From Xylophilus sp. GW821-FHT01B05 (lineage in GTDB: Bacteria > Pseudomonadota > Gammaproteobacteria > Burkholderiales > Burkholderiaceae_C): a stretch of 64,000 nucleotides of DNA. The notes under the pieces were generated by a model, which was not told the origin of the DNA, searched no databases, and worked only from the letters and a program-made list of their open reading frames with translations. Made by a program: the position numbers and the translations under genes. Positions 9,059 to 17,394 of this stretch are shown here, one piece after another (positions within the stretch are counted from its first letter, which is position 1; every line of letters begins with the position of its first letter). The DNA lies in contig CP152408.1 of NCBI GenBank assembly GCA_038961845.1, forward strand, positions 496,001-560,000. The letters are read 5' to 3'.

Positions 9059-10048
9059 TCAGGCGGGCTTCACGTCGTTGACCGGCACCTTGAAGCTGCC
9101 GGCCTTGATGGCCGCGCGCTTGGCCAGCACCTGCTCCAACGCGGGCGCGGGGATCAGCTTCTTGTCGTAGCTCAGGTCATTGCCGCCCTGCGCCATCATG
9201 CTGAAGGCGCTGTAGTCCTTGCCCACGGGCTTGCCGGCGGCGGTGTCGGCCAGCGCCGCGTCCAGCGTGGGGCGGAAGTACCACATCGCATTGGCAAACA
9301 CGGTGCCCGGGTAGCGCGGCATGTAGTCGAGCAAGGAGCCAATGGCCAGCTTGCCGCGCATCTTGGCGCCGTCGGCCGTGCCTATGCGCTCGCCAAACAG
9401 GATGTCGCAGCCGCCGTCGATCTGCGCCAACGCAGACTCTTGCGCCTTCGGTGGATCGAACCAGGTGTTGATGAAGCCGCTCTGGAACACCAGGCCGGTC
9501 TTGACCTCGGAGGCGCCCAGGCGAAACGCGTTGATCAGGCGGTTGACCTCGGGGATCGGGAAGCCGCCCACGGCACCCAGCTTGCCGGTCTTGGTCATGT
9601 GGCCGGCCAGCAGGCCGCTCAGGTAGGCGGCCTCGTGGTTCCAGGTGCCAAAGGTGCCAAAGTTGCTGCCCTGCGGGCCGCCGCTGGAGCCCATCAGGAA
9701 GTTGACCTTGGGGTAGTCCTTGGCCACGGCGCGGGCGTCGCGCTCGGCGCCGTAGCTCTCGCCCACGATCAGCACGGCGCCGGCCTCGGCGTATTCGCGC
9801 AGCACGCGCGGGTAGTCGGTGTTGGAGACGGATTCAGAGAAGACGTAGTCGATCTTGCCCTCTTGCGCCGCCTGCTTCAGCGCCTCGTGCAGGCGCGAGT
9901 TCCAGGCGTTCTCGACCGGCGAGGCATGCACGCCCGCCACCTTGGGCTTGCCGCTGGCGGCCCAGACGCGGGCGCTGATCAGCGGCATTGCGATTCCGAC
10001 CGCCAGGCTCGCGACAACGCGGCGCCGGGACACTGTGGGCTCTGGCAT
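9059..10048 (-). CDS. BMP-family periplasmic substrate-binding protein
   Basis: This 329-residue protein starts MPEPTVSRRRVVASLAVG. The serine plus three arginines and the following hydrophobic run form a Tat-like signal ending near ARVWA-AS. The mature part has the BmpA/PnrA pattern: GVHASPVENAWNSRLHEAL, SNTDYPRVLREYAEAGAVLI and FGTFGTWNHEAAYLSGLLAGHM. I choose the start at 10048 because GGAG stands six bases upstream; longer frames extend through the promoter. It is the first gene of the operon, behind the sigma-54 promoter at 10119-10135, and captures a nucleoside-like or amide-bearing ligand in the periplasm. Confidence 0.88.
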   Translation of the reverse strand: MPEPTVSRRRVVASLAVGIAMPLISARVWAASGKPKVAGVHASPVENAWNSRLHEALKQAAQEGKIDYVFSESVSNTDYPRVLREYAEAGAVLIVGESYGAERDARAVAKDYPKVNFLMGSSGGPQGSNFGTFGTWNHEAAYLSGLLAGHMTKTGKLGAVGGFPIPEVNRLINAFRLGASEVKTGLVFQSGFINTWFDPPKAQESALAQIDGGCDILFGERIGTADGAKMRGKLAIGSLLDYMPRYPGTVFANAMWYFRPTLDAALADTAAGKPVGKDYSAFSMMAQGGNDLSYDKKLIPAPALEQVLAKRAAIKAGSFKVPVNDVKPA

Positions 10049-10118
10049 GGAAACTCCAATCGGTAAGGTGCGGGGGACGGGGAGGGTGCCGCTTGTGCGC
10101 GGCGTGTACCAGTAGCCA

Positions 10119-10135
10119 AGCAGGCAACGTGCCAG
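10119..10135 (-). promoter_or_regulatory. Sigma-54 promoter for the BMP transporter-amidase operon
   Basis: The minus strand reads CTGGCACGttgcCTGCT. The -24 box is a perfect CTGGCACG, and GG and GC are 12 bases apart as required. The -12 box has one change from TTGCW. Transcription should begin near 10108, leaving a 60-base leader before the ATG at 10048. This implies control by an enhancer-binding protein, plausibly NtrC under nitrogen limitation, but no activator gene is in the window. Confidence 0.75.
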
Positions 10136-10178
10136 CTTGATCCCCATTGCAAATCAAGGACTTGCGCGCGCTCCCCGG

Positions 10179-10207
10179 CCAACTTTTGGCCAAATGGTCC
10201 AACTTGG
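10179..10207. promoter_or_regulatory. Direct repeats upstream of the sigma-54 promoter, candidate activator sites
   Basis: CCAACTTTTGG (10179-10189) and CCAACTTGG (10199-10207) begin 20 bases apart, about two helical turns, and lie 71-99 bases upstream of the predicted start. This is a usual place for a sigma-54 enhancer or a co-regulator. The match is to no consensus I know. The remainder of the 325-base gap at 10049-10373 holds the leader, the promoter and the interspersed repeat at 10275-10336. Confidence 0.35.
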
Positions 10208-10274
10208 CGCAAGCGGTCAAGCCAGGGGCGGCGAACTTGGTGCGGGCGGCAGGGCGCGGCGCGCCGGCCGTTTT

Positions 10275-10336
10275 TTGAAGAAAAAGTGCCTTTAGCCCAG
10301 GTGTGGCCTGGGCTATTAGCTATCTAATATGTAGCA
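10275..10336. repeat. Interspersed AGCCCAGG/CCTGGGCT repeat, copy 1
   Basis: The core is an 8-bp hairpin AGCCCAGG-tgtgg-CCTGGGCT (10294-10314), preceded by aaaaagtgcctt and followed by ATTAGCTATCTAATATGTAGC. It lies 3' of the DUF3313 gene on the minus strand. Other copies are at 18397, 24574, 25385, 36661, 40510, 54798 and 58287. No U-tract follows, so a terminator role is uncertain. Confidence 0.8.
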
Positions 10337-10373
10337 ATTGGGCCGCGATCGACTCGCGCGGCCTGGCGCCGCT

Positions 10374-11039
10374 TCAGTTGAAGCGGGCGATCAACTCGTC
10401 CGTACCTTTGTCGATGCCGGTCCTTGAGGCATCGAGCTTGCCCATGGTGGCACCGACGTTCAGCGCATTGGGGTACTGCTTGGTCACATAGGCCTCCAGC
10501 AGGGCGTTGCTGGTGGCGTCGAAGATTTCCACCGCATAGCTCACATTGCCGGTGAAGGTGCCTTCCTTGCCGCGAATGCTCTGCACGATGTTGTAGGGGC
10601 CGCCGCCCAGGTCGAAGCGGGTGAAGGTGCTGAGCCCACGGGTGGTGGTCTTGGCGCCGGTCAGCGTCACGTGGATGCGCAGGGTGTTGGGCGCCGGCGT
10701 ACGCACGAGGCTGAAGCGCGGCCGCAGCTTCTGCGCGATCTGGGTCTGCATATAGCCGGCCAGGTCGGCCTTGTCGGGCTCGGAGATATCTTCGAACTGG
10801 CTGTCCGGCCCGTTGTAGATCACCACCGGGTCCAGTATGGCGCTCGAGTAGTTGCGCCAGTCTGCCTGCTTGGGCGAGCTGTACGGCGTGCGGCCGGAGC
10901 TGTCCTGCGGATTGGGCCGCAGCTGCGAGGCAGACGCGAGCTGGGAGTAGGGCACCGGGCTGGTGCTGGCGCAGCCCGCCAGGGCGGCGGCGCAGAGCGG
11001 CAGAAAGACTTTTCCGAGTACTCGGGTGATGGGCGACAT
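10374..11039 (-). CDS. DUF3313-type outer-membrane lipoprotein
   Basis: This 221-residue protein has a lipoprotein signal with lipobox LAGC at residues 20-23. The residue after Cys is Ala, so outer-membrane sorting is expected. The body has the DUF3313 pattern, with LDPVVIYNGPDSQF and repeated beta-strand stretches. Family function is unknown. It is transcribed divergently from the TetR gene, and its promoter (-35 TTGACA at 11099-11104, -10 TACATT at 11076-11081) abuts a palindromic operator, so repression by that TetR protein is likely. Confidence 0.85.
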   Translation of the reverse strand: MSPITRVLGKVFLPLCAAALAGCASTSPVPYSQLASASQLRPNPQDSSGRTPYSSPKQADWRNYSSAILDPVVIYNGPDSQFEDISEPDKADLAGYMQTQIAQKLRPRFSLVRTPAPNTLRIHVTLTGAKTTTRGLSTFTRFDLGGGPYNIVQSIRGKEGTFTGNVSYAVEIFDATSNALLEAYVTKQYPNALNVGATMGKLDASRTGIDKGTDELIARFN

Positions 11040-11054
11040 GGGGTTGACCTCATA

Positions 11055-11080
11055 ATTAAACCGTACGGTACGGTTAATGT
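11055..11080. promoter_or_regulatory. Palindromic TetR operator
   Basis: The inverted repeat has arms CCGTA (11061-11065) and TACGG (11069-11073) around CGG, extended by ATTAA-type flanks on both sides. It overlaps the -10 box and start region of the DUF3313 promoter and lies about 70 bases ahead of the TetR gene. A further half-site-like GCGTACG lies near 11110. A TetR dimer here would block the lipoprotein gene and probably its own. Confidence 0.7.
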
Positions 11081-11104
11081 ATGGGGCGGATATTGCGCTG
11101 TCAA
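11076..11104 (-). promoter_or_regulatory. Sigma-70 promoter of the DUF3313 lipoprotein gene
   Basis: On the minus strand a perfect TTGACA (11104-11099) is followed by exactly 17 bases and TACATT (11081-11076), four of six matches to TATAAT. The predicted start falls within the palindrome at 11055-11080, giving a clear mechanism for repression. Confidence 0.7.
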
Positions 11105-11141
11105 GTAAAGCGTACGATGCTGTTCAATTAAGGAGATCAAG

Positions 11142-11762
11142 ATGAGGGTTAGAACCCAAGAGCGGCGCGATCAGATCGTCGAGGCGGCGGCCACGCTGTT
11201 CGAGGAAGTGGGCTACGAAGCCGCCTCCATGAACGAGCTGGCCAAGCGCCTGGGCGGCTCCAAGGCCACGCTGTATGGCTATTTCCCGTCGAAGGAGTCT
11301 TTGCTGGTCGCGGTGGTGCAGGCCTTTGCCACCGATCACCTGGCCGATGCCACCCAGGATGTCCTGCAGGACATCGAGGGGCAATGCGCGCTCAGGCCGA
11401 CGCTGGTGCGTTTTGGCGAGCGCATGCTGCAGGTGCTCACCAACGACAGGAGCGCCATCGCCATCCACAGCATGATCCTGGCGGAAGCGGGCCGCTCCAA
11501 CGTGGGCCAGCTATTCCATGACGCGGGGCCAAGCCAGTCCGTCGCCGCACTGACCAAGCTGATGGCCGCAGCCATGGAGCGTGGCGAGCTGCACCAGACC
11601 GATCCACGCATCACCGGCATGCAGTTCACGGCGCTGCTGACGGCCGAGGTCACTCCGCGCCTGTACCAGCAAAACCCGCCGCCACTGGAGCCCGCCGAGA
11701 TCCAGCAAGTGGTCAGCCGGGCCGTCGACATGTTCCTGATGGGGGCCCAGCCGCGCCCATAG
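11142..11762 (+). CDS. TetR/AcrR-family transcriptional regulator
   Basis: This 206-residue protein has the N-terminal TetR helix-turn-helix: RRDQIVEAAATLFEEVGYEA followed by SMNELAKRLGGSKATLYGYF (residues about 24-47). The C-terminal ligand domain is like AcrR/YbiH (VLTNDRSAIAIHSMILAEA). The start is at ATG 11142, behind AAGGAG. It is divergent from the DUF3313 lipoprotein gene and shares with it the palindrome at 11055-11080. The effector is unknown. Confidence 0.9.
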   Translation: MRVRTQERRDQIVEAAATLFEEVGYEAASMNELAKRLGGSKATLYGYFPSKESLLVAVVQAFATDHLADATQDVLQDIEGQCALRPTLVRFGERMLQVLTNDRSAIAIHSMILAEAGRSNVGQLFHDAGPSQSVAALTKLMAAAMERGELHQTDPRITGMQFTALLTAEVTPRLYQQNPPPLEPAEIQQVVSRAVDMFLMGAQPRP

Positions 11763-11769
11763 GGCATGT

Positions 11770-13305
11770 TCAGTGGGCGTGCAGCGCGCGCCGGTACTGC
11801 ATGGCCTCGGCCACATGCGCGGCCTGCACCGTATCGGCGGCGGCCAGGTCCGCAATGGTGCGCGCCACCTTCAGCGTGCGGTGCGTGCTGCGCGCCGACC
11901 AGCCCAGCCGCGCGGCGGCCTTCTGCAGGAACTGGCGCGCGCCCTCGTCCGGTGCGGCGTGGGTGTCGATCGCCTGGCCTTGCAGCGCCTGGTTGGGCAT
12001 GCCCTGGCGCACCACGGCGCGCTCGCGTGCGGCAGCGGCACGCGAACGCACCGCTTCGGTGGCCTCGGCGGCACCGGCTTGCAGTAGCTGTTCCGGTGGC
12101 AGCGCGGGCACTTCCACATGCAGGTCGATGCGGTCCAGCAGTGGGCCGGACAGCCGCCCCTGGTAGCGCGCCACCTGCTCGGGCGAGCAGCGGCAGCCCC
12201 GCAGCGGCGAACCCAGGTAGCCGCAAGGGCAGGGATTCATCGCCGCGATCAGCTGGAAGCGCGCCGGGAATTCAGCCCGCCGCGCGGCCCGTGCGATGGT
12301 GATCTGGCCGGTCTCCAGCGGCTCGCGCAGCGCCTCCAGTGCAGCGCGTGGGAATTCCGGCAGCTCATCCAAAAACAGCACGCCATGGTGGGCCAGCGAT
12401 ATCTCGCCCGGCCTTGGGGGTGAACCGCCACCTACCAGCGCCACCGCGCTGGCAGAGTGGTGCGGGCTGCCCGTAGGCCGGCGGCCCCAGTGCTCGGGCA
12501 GGAAGCGGCCGGCCAGGCTGGCGATGGCCGCGCTCTCCAGCGATTCATCCAATGTCATGGCCGGCAGCAGGCCAGCAAAGCGCTGCGCCAGCATGGACTT
12601 GCCCGAGCCCGGCGGCCCGACCATCAGCAGGCTGTGCTGGCCGGCCGCGGCGATCTCCAGTGCGCGGCGGGCGCCGGCCTGGCCCTTGACGTCGGCCAGG
12701 TCGGGGTAGGGCGCGCCTTCTGGCACCGGCGCTGGCTGCACGCGGGCCCAGCCGTCGGATGCTGCGGGGGCATCGGCCGGCGGCGCGGGCTGAAAGCGCT
12801 GCACCACGTCGAGCAGGTGGCGCGCACCATAGACCTCGCGGCCAGGCACCAGCGCGGCTTCTTCTGCGCTCTCAAAGGGCAGCACCAGCCGCGGCGCCAC
12901 GTTGGCGCTGCGCCGCGTGGCCAATGCCATGGCCAGCGCGCCGCGCACCGGGCGCAGCTCGCCCGACAGCGACAGCTCGCCGGCAAACTCCCAGCCCGCC
13001 AGCTTTGCGGCGTCCACTTGCCCACTGGCGGCCAGGATGCCCAGCGCAATCGGCAGGTCGAAGCGGCCCGAATCCTTGGGCAGGTCGGCCGGCGCCAGGT
13101 TGACCGTGATGCGCTTGTTGTGCGGGAACTCCAGCCCGGCGTTCTGCAGCGCGCTGCGCACCCGCTCGCGCGCCTCCTTGACCTCGACATCGGCGAGCCC
13201 CACCAGGGTGAAGCTTGGCAGGCCGTTGGCCAGATGCACCTCGACCGTCACGGGCGTGGCATCTAGACCTTGCAGTGCGCGGCTCTGGACGGTGGCAATT
13301 GCCAT
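11770..13305 (-). CDS. comM: ComM/YifB Mg-chelatase-like AAA+ helicase
   Basis: This 511-residue protein has the three ComM parts: an N-terminal LonC-like domain (MAIATVQSRALQGLDA; GLPSFTLVGLAD), an AAA+ core with Walker A GPPGSGKSMLAQRF and Walker B GVLFLDELPEF, and a C-terminal domain with NPCPCGYLG upstream and STHRTLKVARTIADL near the end. ComM is a hexameric helicase that helps branch migration during natural transformation. I start it at 13305, where GGGGGGAG is well placed; a start 12 codons upstream is less likely. It stands alone, convergent with the TetR gene. Confidence 0.92.
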   Translation of the reverse strand: MAIATVQSRALQGLDATPVTVEVHLANGLPSFTLVGLADVEVKEARERVRSALQNAGLEFPHNKRITVNLAPADLPKDSGRFDLPIALGILAASGQVDAAKLAGWEFAGELSLSGELRPVRGALAMALATRRSANVAPRLVLPFESAEEAALVPGREVYGARHLLDVVQRFQPAPPADAPAASDGWARVQPAPVPEGAPYPDLADVKGQAGARRALEIAAAGQHSLLMVGPPGSGKSMLAQRFAGLLPAMTLDESLESAAIASLAGRFLPEHWGRRPTGSPHHSASAVALVGGGSPPRPGEISLAHHGVLFLDELPEFPRAALEALREPLETGQITIARAARRAEFPARFQLIAAMNPCPCGYLGSPLRGCRCSPEQVARYQGRLSGPLLDRIDLHVEVPALPPEQLLQAGAAEATEAVRSRAAAARERAVVRQGMPNQALQGQAIDTHAAPDEGARQFLQKAAARLGWSARSTHRTLKVARTIADLAAADTVQAAHVAEAMQYRRALHAH

Positions 13306-13534
13306 GGCGGGCTCCCCCCATTGTTGTAACAACAGCCGCATTGTGCGTTGGCGGCCCGCCTCTTGAATCAGCGGCGCTTATGCCCGACTATGGGGCGTTG
13401 ATGAGGGCGGGTGGCACGAAATGCGTGCATGTGCCGTGCGCGCAAAGCTGTTGCGCACACGGTGCGTGCCATTTGGGTGCGTTTTTGGAATTTCCCCTGC
13501 GGGCTAGGGGCGGCCTTGGTGCCAAGTCTGGCGG

Positions 13535-13551
13535 TTGGCACGGTTCGTGCA
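13535..13551 (+). promoter_or_regulatory. Sigma-54 promoter for the porin-glnK-amtB operon
   Basis: TTGGCACGgttcGTGCA has a perfect -24 box, and GG and GC are 12 bases apart; only the first base of the -12 box differs. Predicted start is near 13562, 48 bases ahead of the ATG at 13610. The rest of the 304-base gap 13306-13609 contains the comM leader and a palindrome around 13436-13458 (GTGCGCGCAA...TTGCGCAC) that might bind a regulator. I see no textbook NtrC site. Confidence 0.8.
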
Positions 13552-13609
13552 CCCGGTGCTGTGGCAATTTGTCACGCCCCCTAACCTTTTCTTTTGGAGA
13601 AGAAGAGTC

Positions 13610-14741
<1,132 letters not shown>

Positions 14742-14769
14742 ACCTGTATTGGACGAAAGAAGCACAGAC

Positions 14770-16179
14770 ATGAAAAAACTGCTTGCCTCCCTATTGCTGG
14801 GCGTCAGCTTGATTGCCGGCGGCTCGATGGCCGTCGCGCAGACGCCGACGCCCGAAGCGGCACCGGCTGCCGTCACAGCGCCGGCCGCCGAGGCGCCCGC
14901 TGCTGCAGCTCCGGCTGCGGCAGCCGCCACGGCTGAAGCCCCGGCCGCCGCGCCAGTGCCCAAGCTCGACTCCGGCGACACCGCCTGGATGCTGACCTCC
15001 ACCCTGCTGGTCATCTTGATGACCATCCCTGGCCTGGCACTGTTCTATGGCGGCCTGGCCCGCTCCAAGAACATGCTGTCGGTGCTGATGCAGGTGTTCG
15101 TGATCTTCGCGGTGATCTCCATCCTGTGGGCCATCTACGGCTACAGCCTGGCGTTCGCGGGCGAGGGCTCGTTCTTCGGCGGCTTCGACAAGATCTTCCT
15201 GAAGGGCATCGCCCCCGACACGCTCTCTGGTGCGCTGCCGACGATTCCCGAGTACGTCTTCGTGGCGTTCCAGGGGACCTTCGCTGCCATCACCGTGGCG
15301 CTGATCGTTGGCTCTTACGCCGAGCGCATCAAGTTCTCTGCCGTGCTGCTGTTCTCGGTGCTCTGGTTCACCTTCAGCTACGTGCCAATCGCCCACATCG
15401 TGTGGGGCGGCGGCCTGCTGGGCAAGGACGGCGCGCTGGACTTCGCCGGCGGCACCGTGGTGCACATCAACGCCGGTGTTGCCGGCCTGGTGGGTGCCTA
15501 CATGCTGGGCAAGCGCCTGGGCTTCGGCAAGGAAGCCTTCACGCCGCATTCGCTGACGCTGACCATGGTCGGTGCCTCGCTGCTGTGGGTGGGCTGGTTC
15601 GGCTTCAACGCCGGCTCGGCTGGTGCTGCCAACGGCGTGGCCGGCCTGGCCTTCGTCAACACCGTGCTGGCCACGGCTGCTGCGACGCTGTCCTGGATCG
15701 TGGGTGAAGCACTGCACCGCGGCAAGGCCTCCATGCTGGGCGCTGCGTCCGGCGCGGTGGCAGGCCTGGTGGCGGTTACGCCTGCAGCCGGCTTTGTCGG
15801 CCCGATGGGCTCGATCGTGCTGGGCCTGATCGCCGGCATCGTCTGCCTGTGGGGTGTGAGCGGCCTGAAGAAGCTGCTGGGTGCGGACGACGCGTTTGAC
15901 GTGTTCGGCGTGCACGGCGTGGGCGGCATCATCGGCGCCATCCTGACCGGCGTCTTTGCAGCCCCAAGCCTGGGCGGTACCCAGCCGGCTGACTTCGCCA
16001 TGGGCCACCAGGTCTATGTGCAGGTCAAGAGCGTGCTGCTGACCGTCGTCTGGTCGGGTGTCGTGTCCTTCATCGCCTACAAGATCGTCGACCTGGTTGT
16101 CGGTCTGCGTGTCTCGGAAGAATCTGAGCGCGAAGGTCTGGACATCACCTCCCACGGCGAAACCGCTTACAACCGTTAA
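14770..16179 (+). CDS. amtB: Ammonium transporter AmtB
   Basis: This 469-residue protein has a Sec signal (to about residue 24), an unusual Ala/Pro-rich linker of about 40 residues, then the 11-helix Amt core beginning DTAWMLTSTLLVILMTIPGLALFYGG. The twin pore histidines lie in VVHINAGVAGLVGAYMLG and FGVHGVGGIIGAILTG. It imports ammonium across the inner membrane and is gated by GlnK. The Ala/Pro linker is periplasmic and is seen in other Burkholderiales homologues. It is the last protein gene of the sigma-54 operon. Confidence 0.95.
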   Translation: MKKLLASLLLGVSLIAGGSMAVAQTPTPEAAPAAVTAPAAEAPAAAAPAAAAATAEAPAAAPVPKLDSGDTAWMLTSTLLVILMTIPGLALFYGGLARSKNMLSVLMQVFVIFAVISILWAIYGYSLAFAGEGSFFGGFDKIFLKGIAPDTLSGALPTIPEYVFVAFQGTFAAITVALIVGSYAERIKFSAVLLFSVLWFTFSYVPIAHIVWGGGLLGKDGALDFAGGTVVHINAGVAGLVGAYMLGKRLGFGKEAFTPHSLTLTMVGASLLWVGWFGFNAGSAGAANGVAGLAFVNTVLATAAATLSWIVGEALHRGKASMLGAASGAVAGLVAVTPAAGFVGPMGSIVLGLIAGIVCLWGVSGLKKLLGADDAFDVFGVHGVGGIIGAILTGVFAAPSLGGTQPADFAMGHQVYVQVKSVLLTVVWSGVVSFIAYKIVDLVVGLRVSEESEREGLDITSHGETAYNR

Positions 16180-16190
16180 TGGACAGCATG

Positions 16191-16207
16191 CTGGCACGGC
16201 CCTTGCG
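16191..16207 (+). promoter_or_regulatory. Second sigma-54 promoter, downstream of amtB
   Basis: CTGGCACGgcccTTGCG matches the -24/-12 consensus at every defined base except the last (W), with exact 12-base spacing. It starts 12 bases after the amtB stop. The predicted transcription start is 16218, only about 40 bases before the terminator stem, and no gene begins before it. It therefore appears to drive a short RNA. Confidence 0.65.
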
Positions 16208-16217
16208 GTAGTGTCAG

Positions 16218-16289
16218 CGCTGCAATTCTTTTTGTAGCGAGAGTCTCCTTTGGATGTTGGGCCCGCAGCAATGCGGGCCCTTTTTTTTG
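16218..16289 (+). ncRNA. Candidate sigma-54-dependent small RNA, about 72 nt
   Basis: Starting from the promoter at 16191-16207, transcription would run from about 16218 to the U-tract ending near 16289. The 5' part is largely single-stranded and includes TCTCCTT (16244-16250), complementary to the Shine-Dalgarno consensus and typical of RNAs that block ribosome binding. The 3' part is a GC-rich hairpin with eight U residues, like an Hfq-type tail. No ATG-led frame of note fits. The neighbours (glnK-amtB) suggest nitrogen control. This is a prediction from promoter plus terminator only; the terminator may simply serve amtB. Confidence 0.5.
16259..16289 (+). terminator. Rho-independent terminator after amtB / small RNA
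   Basis: A 9-bp perfect stem GGGCCCGCA (16259-16267) pairs with TGCGGGCCC (16272-16280) around a 5-base loop GCAAT's remainder (gcaa/t region), followed by eight T residues (16281-16288). It is the clearest intrinsic terminator in the window. Confidence 0.93.
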
Positions 16290-16389
16290 TGCGGACGGAA
16301 CTGGGTGCAGTGCAGCGCCCAGGCTGACCGGAAACGGTGCATGCCTGCGACACTCCAGGGCATCGCAGCCTTGCAAGACACCAAGCACC

Positions 16390-17319
16390 ATGTCCTGGAC
16401 CCCCTTCACCGACCATGCCAGCCTGCTGGGCGAGTCACCGTTCTGGCACCCGACCGAGCGCACGCTGTACTGGGTCGATATCCCGGGCCGCAGCATCCTG
16501 CGGGCCGCCGCCGATGCGTCTGCAGTGCAGAGCTGGGCCTTGCCCAGCGAGCCCGGCTGCATTGCGCCGGTGCGTGGAGGCGGCTTGGTCGTGGCGCTGC
16601 GCGACGGCATCTACCGCGCCCGCAACTGGGGCGCTGCGCTGGAGCCGCTGGTGCGCTTCCAGCACGACGTGCGCACCACGCGCTTCAACGACGGCAAGTG
16701 CGACGCGCTGGGCCGGCTCTGGGCCGGCACCATCTACGAGCCGCGCGACCAGCGCCGCGCCGAGCTGTATTGCATCGACATGCGCAGCGGCAAGCCGCAG
16801 GTCACGCTGATGGCCCACAACGCCACCACCGCCAATGGCGTGGCCTGGTCGCCTGACCAGCGCACCGCCTGGTGGGCCGATACGCCGCGCCACCTGATCC
16901 ATACCTGGGACTACGAAGCGGGCGAGGCCGGCCCGCCAGTGCTGCGCCGCCACCGCGTGTTCCACCAGTTCGCGCCCAAGCCTGCGGGCTGGCAGCCGGG
17001 CGATGGCGGCTACCAGGGCCGGCCCGATGGCGCCGCCGTTGATGCGCAAGGCCACTACCTCTGCGCCATGTTCGAGGGCGGCCAACTGCTGCGCCTGGCG
17101 CCCGACGGTGGCGTGGCCGAAGCGCTGCCGCTGCCCGTGGCCTGCCCGACCATGCCCTGTTTTGGCGGCGACGATCTGCGCACGCTCTTTGTCACCACCG
17201 CGCGCCAGGGTCGCCCCGAGGCTGAGCTGGCGCGCACGCCGCTGGCGGGCCGGGTGCTGAGCCGGCGTGTCGACGTGCCGGGGCTGCCGGTGAATTTCTT
17301 CGATCCCGGGCCGGGCTGA
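16390..17319 (+). CDS. SMP-30/gluconolactonase-family lactone hydrolase
   Basis: This 309-residue beta-propeller protein has the family metal site: the glutamate in SLLGESPFW (E15), the asparagine in TRFNDGKCDALGRLWAGT, the ANGVAWSPD asparagine and the aspartate in GRPDGAAVDAQGHYL. Such enzymes hydrolyse sugar lactones using a divalent metal; substrate choice varies. It has no signal peptide. It begins about 100 bases after the amtB terminator and is probably a separate transcription unit. A hairpin GCGGCACC/GGTGCCGC (17330-17355) follows it but lacks a U-tract. Confidence 0.87.
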   Translation: MSWTPFTDHASLLGESPFWHPTERTLYWVDIPGRSILRAAADASAVQSWALPSEPGCIAPVRGGGLVVALRDGIYRARNWGAALEPLVRFQHDVRTTRFNDGKCDALGRLWAGTIYEPRDQRRAELYCIDMRSGKPQVTLMAHNATTANGVAWSPDQRTAWWADTPRHLIHTWDYEAGEAGPPVLRRHRVFHQFAPKPAGWQPGDGGYQGRPDGAAVDAQGHYLCAMFEGGQLLRLAPDGGVAEALPLPVACPTMPCFGGDDLRTLFVTTARQGRPEAELARTPLAGRVLSRRVDVPGLPVNFFDPGPG

Positions 17320-17394
17320 ATTTCCGCCAGCGGCACCAAAAAATTCAGGTGCCGCAGTGCGCAGGCGCGCCGTGTGCCGGCTTACCATGGCCCG

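Noticed and set aside
13417..13437. GTGGCACGaaatgcgTGCAT as another sigma-54 promoter ahead of the porin gene
   Set aside because: The GG to GC spacing is wrong for -24/-12, unlike the site at 13535-13551.
13436..13458. Palindrome GTGCGCGCAA...TTGCGCAC as an NtrC binding site
   Set aside because: It does not match the GCAC-n7-GTGC spacing of known NtrC sites; kept only as a possible regulator site in the promoter entry.
17330..17355. GCGGCACC/GGTGCCGC hairpin as a terminator after the SMP-30 gene
   Set aside because: No U-tract follows on either strand, so intrinsic termination is doubtful.
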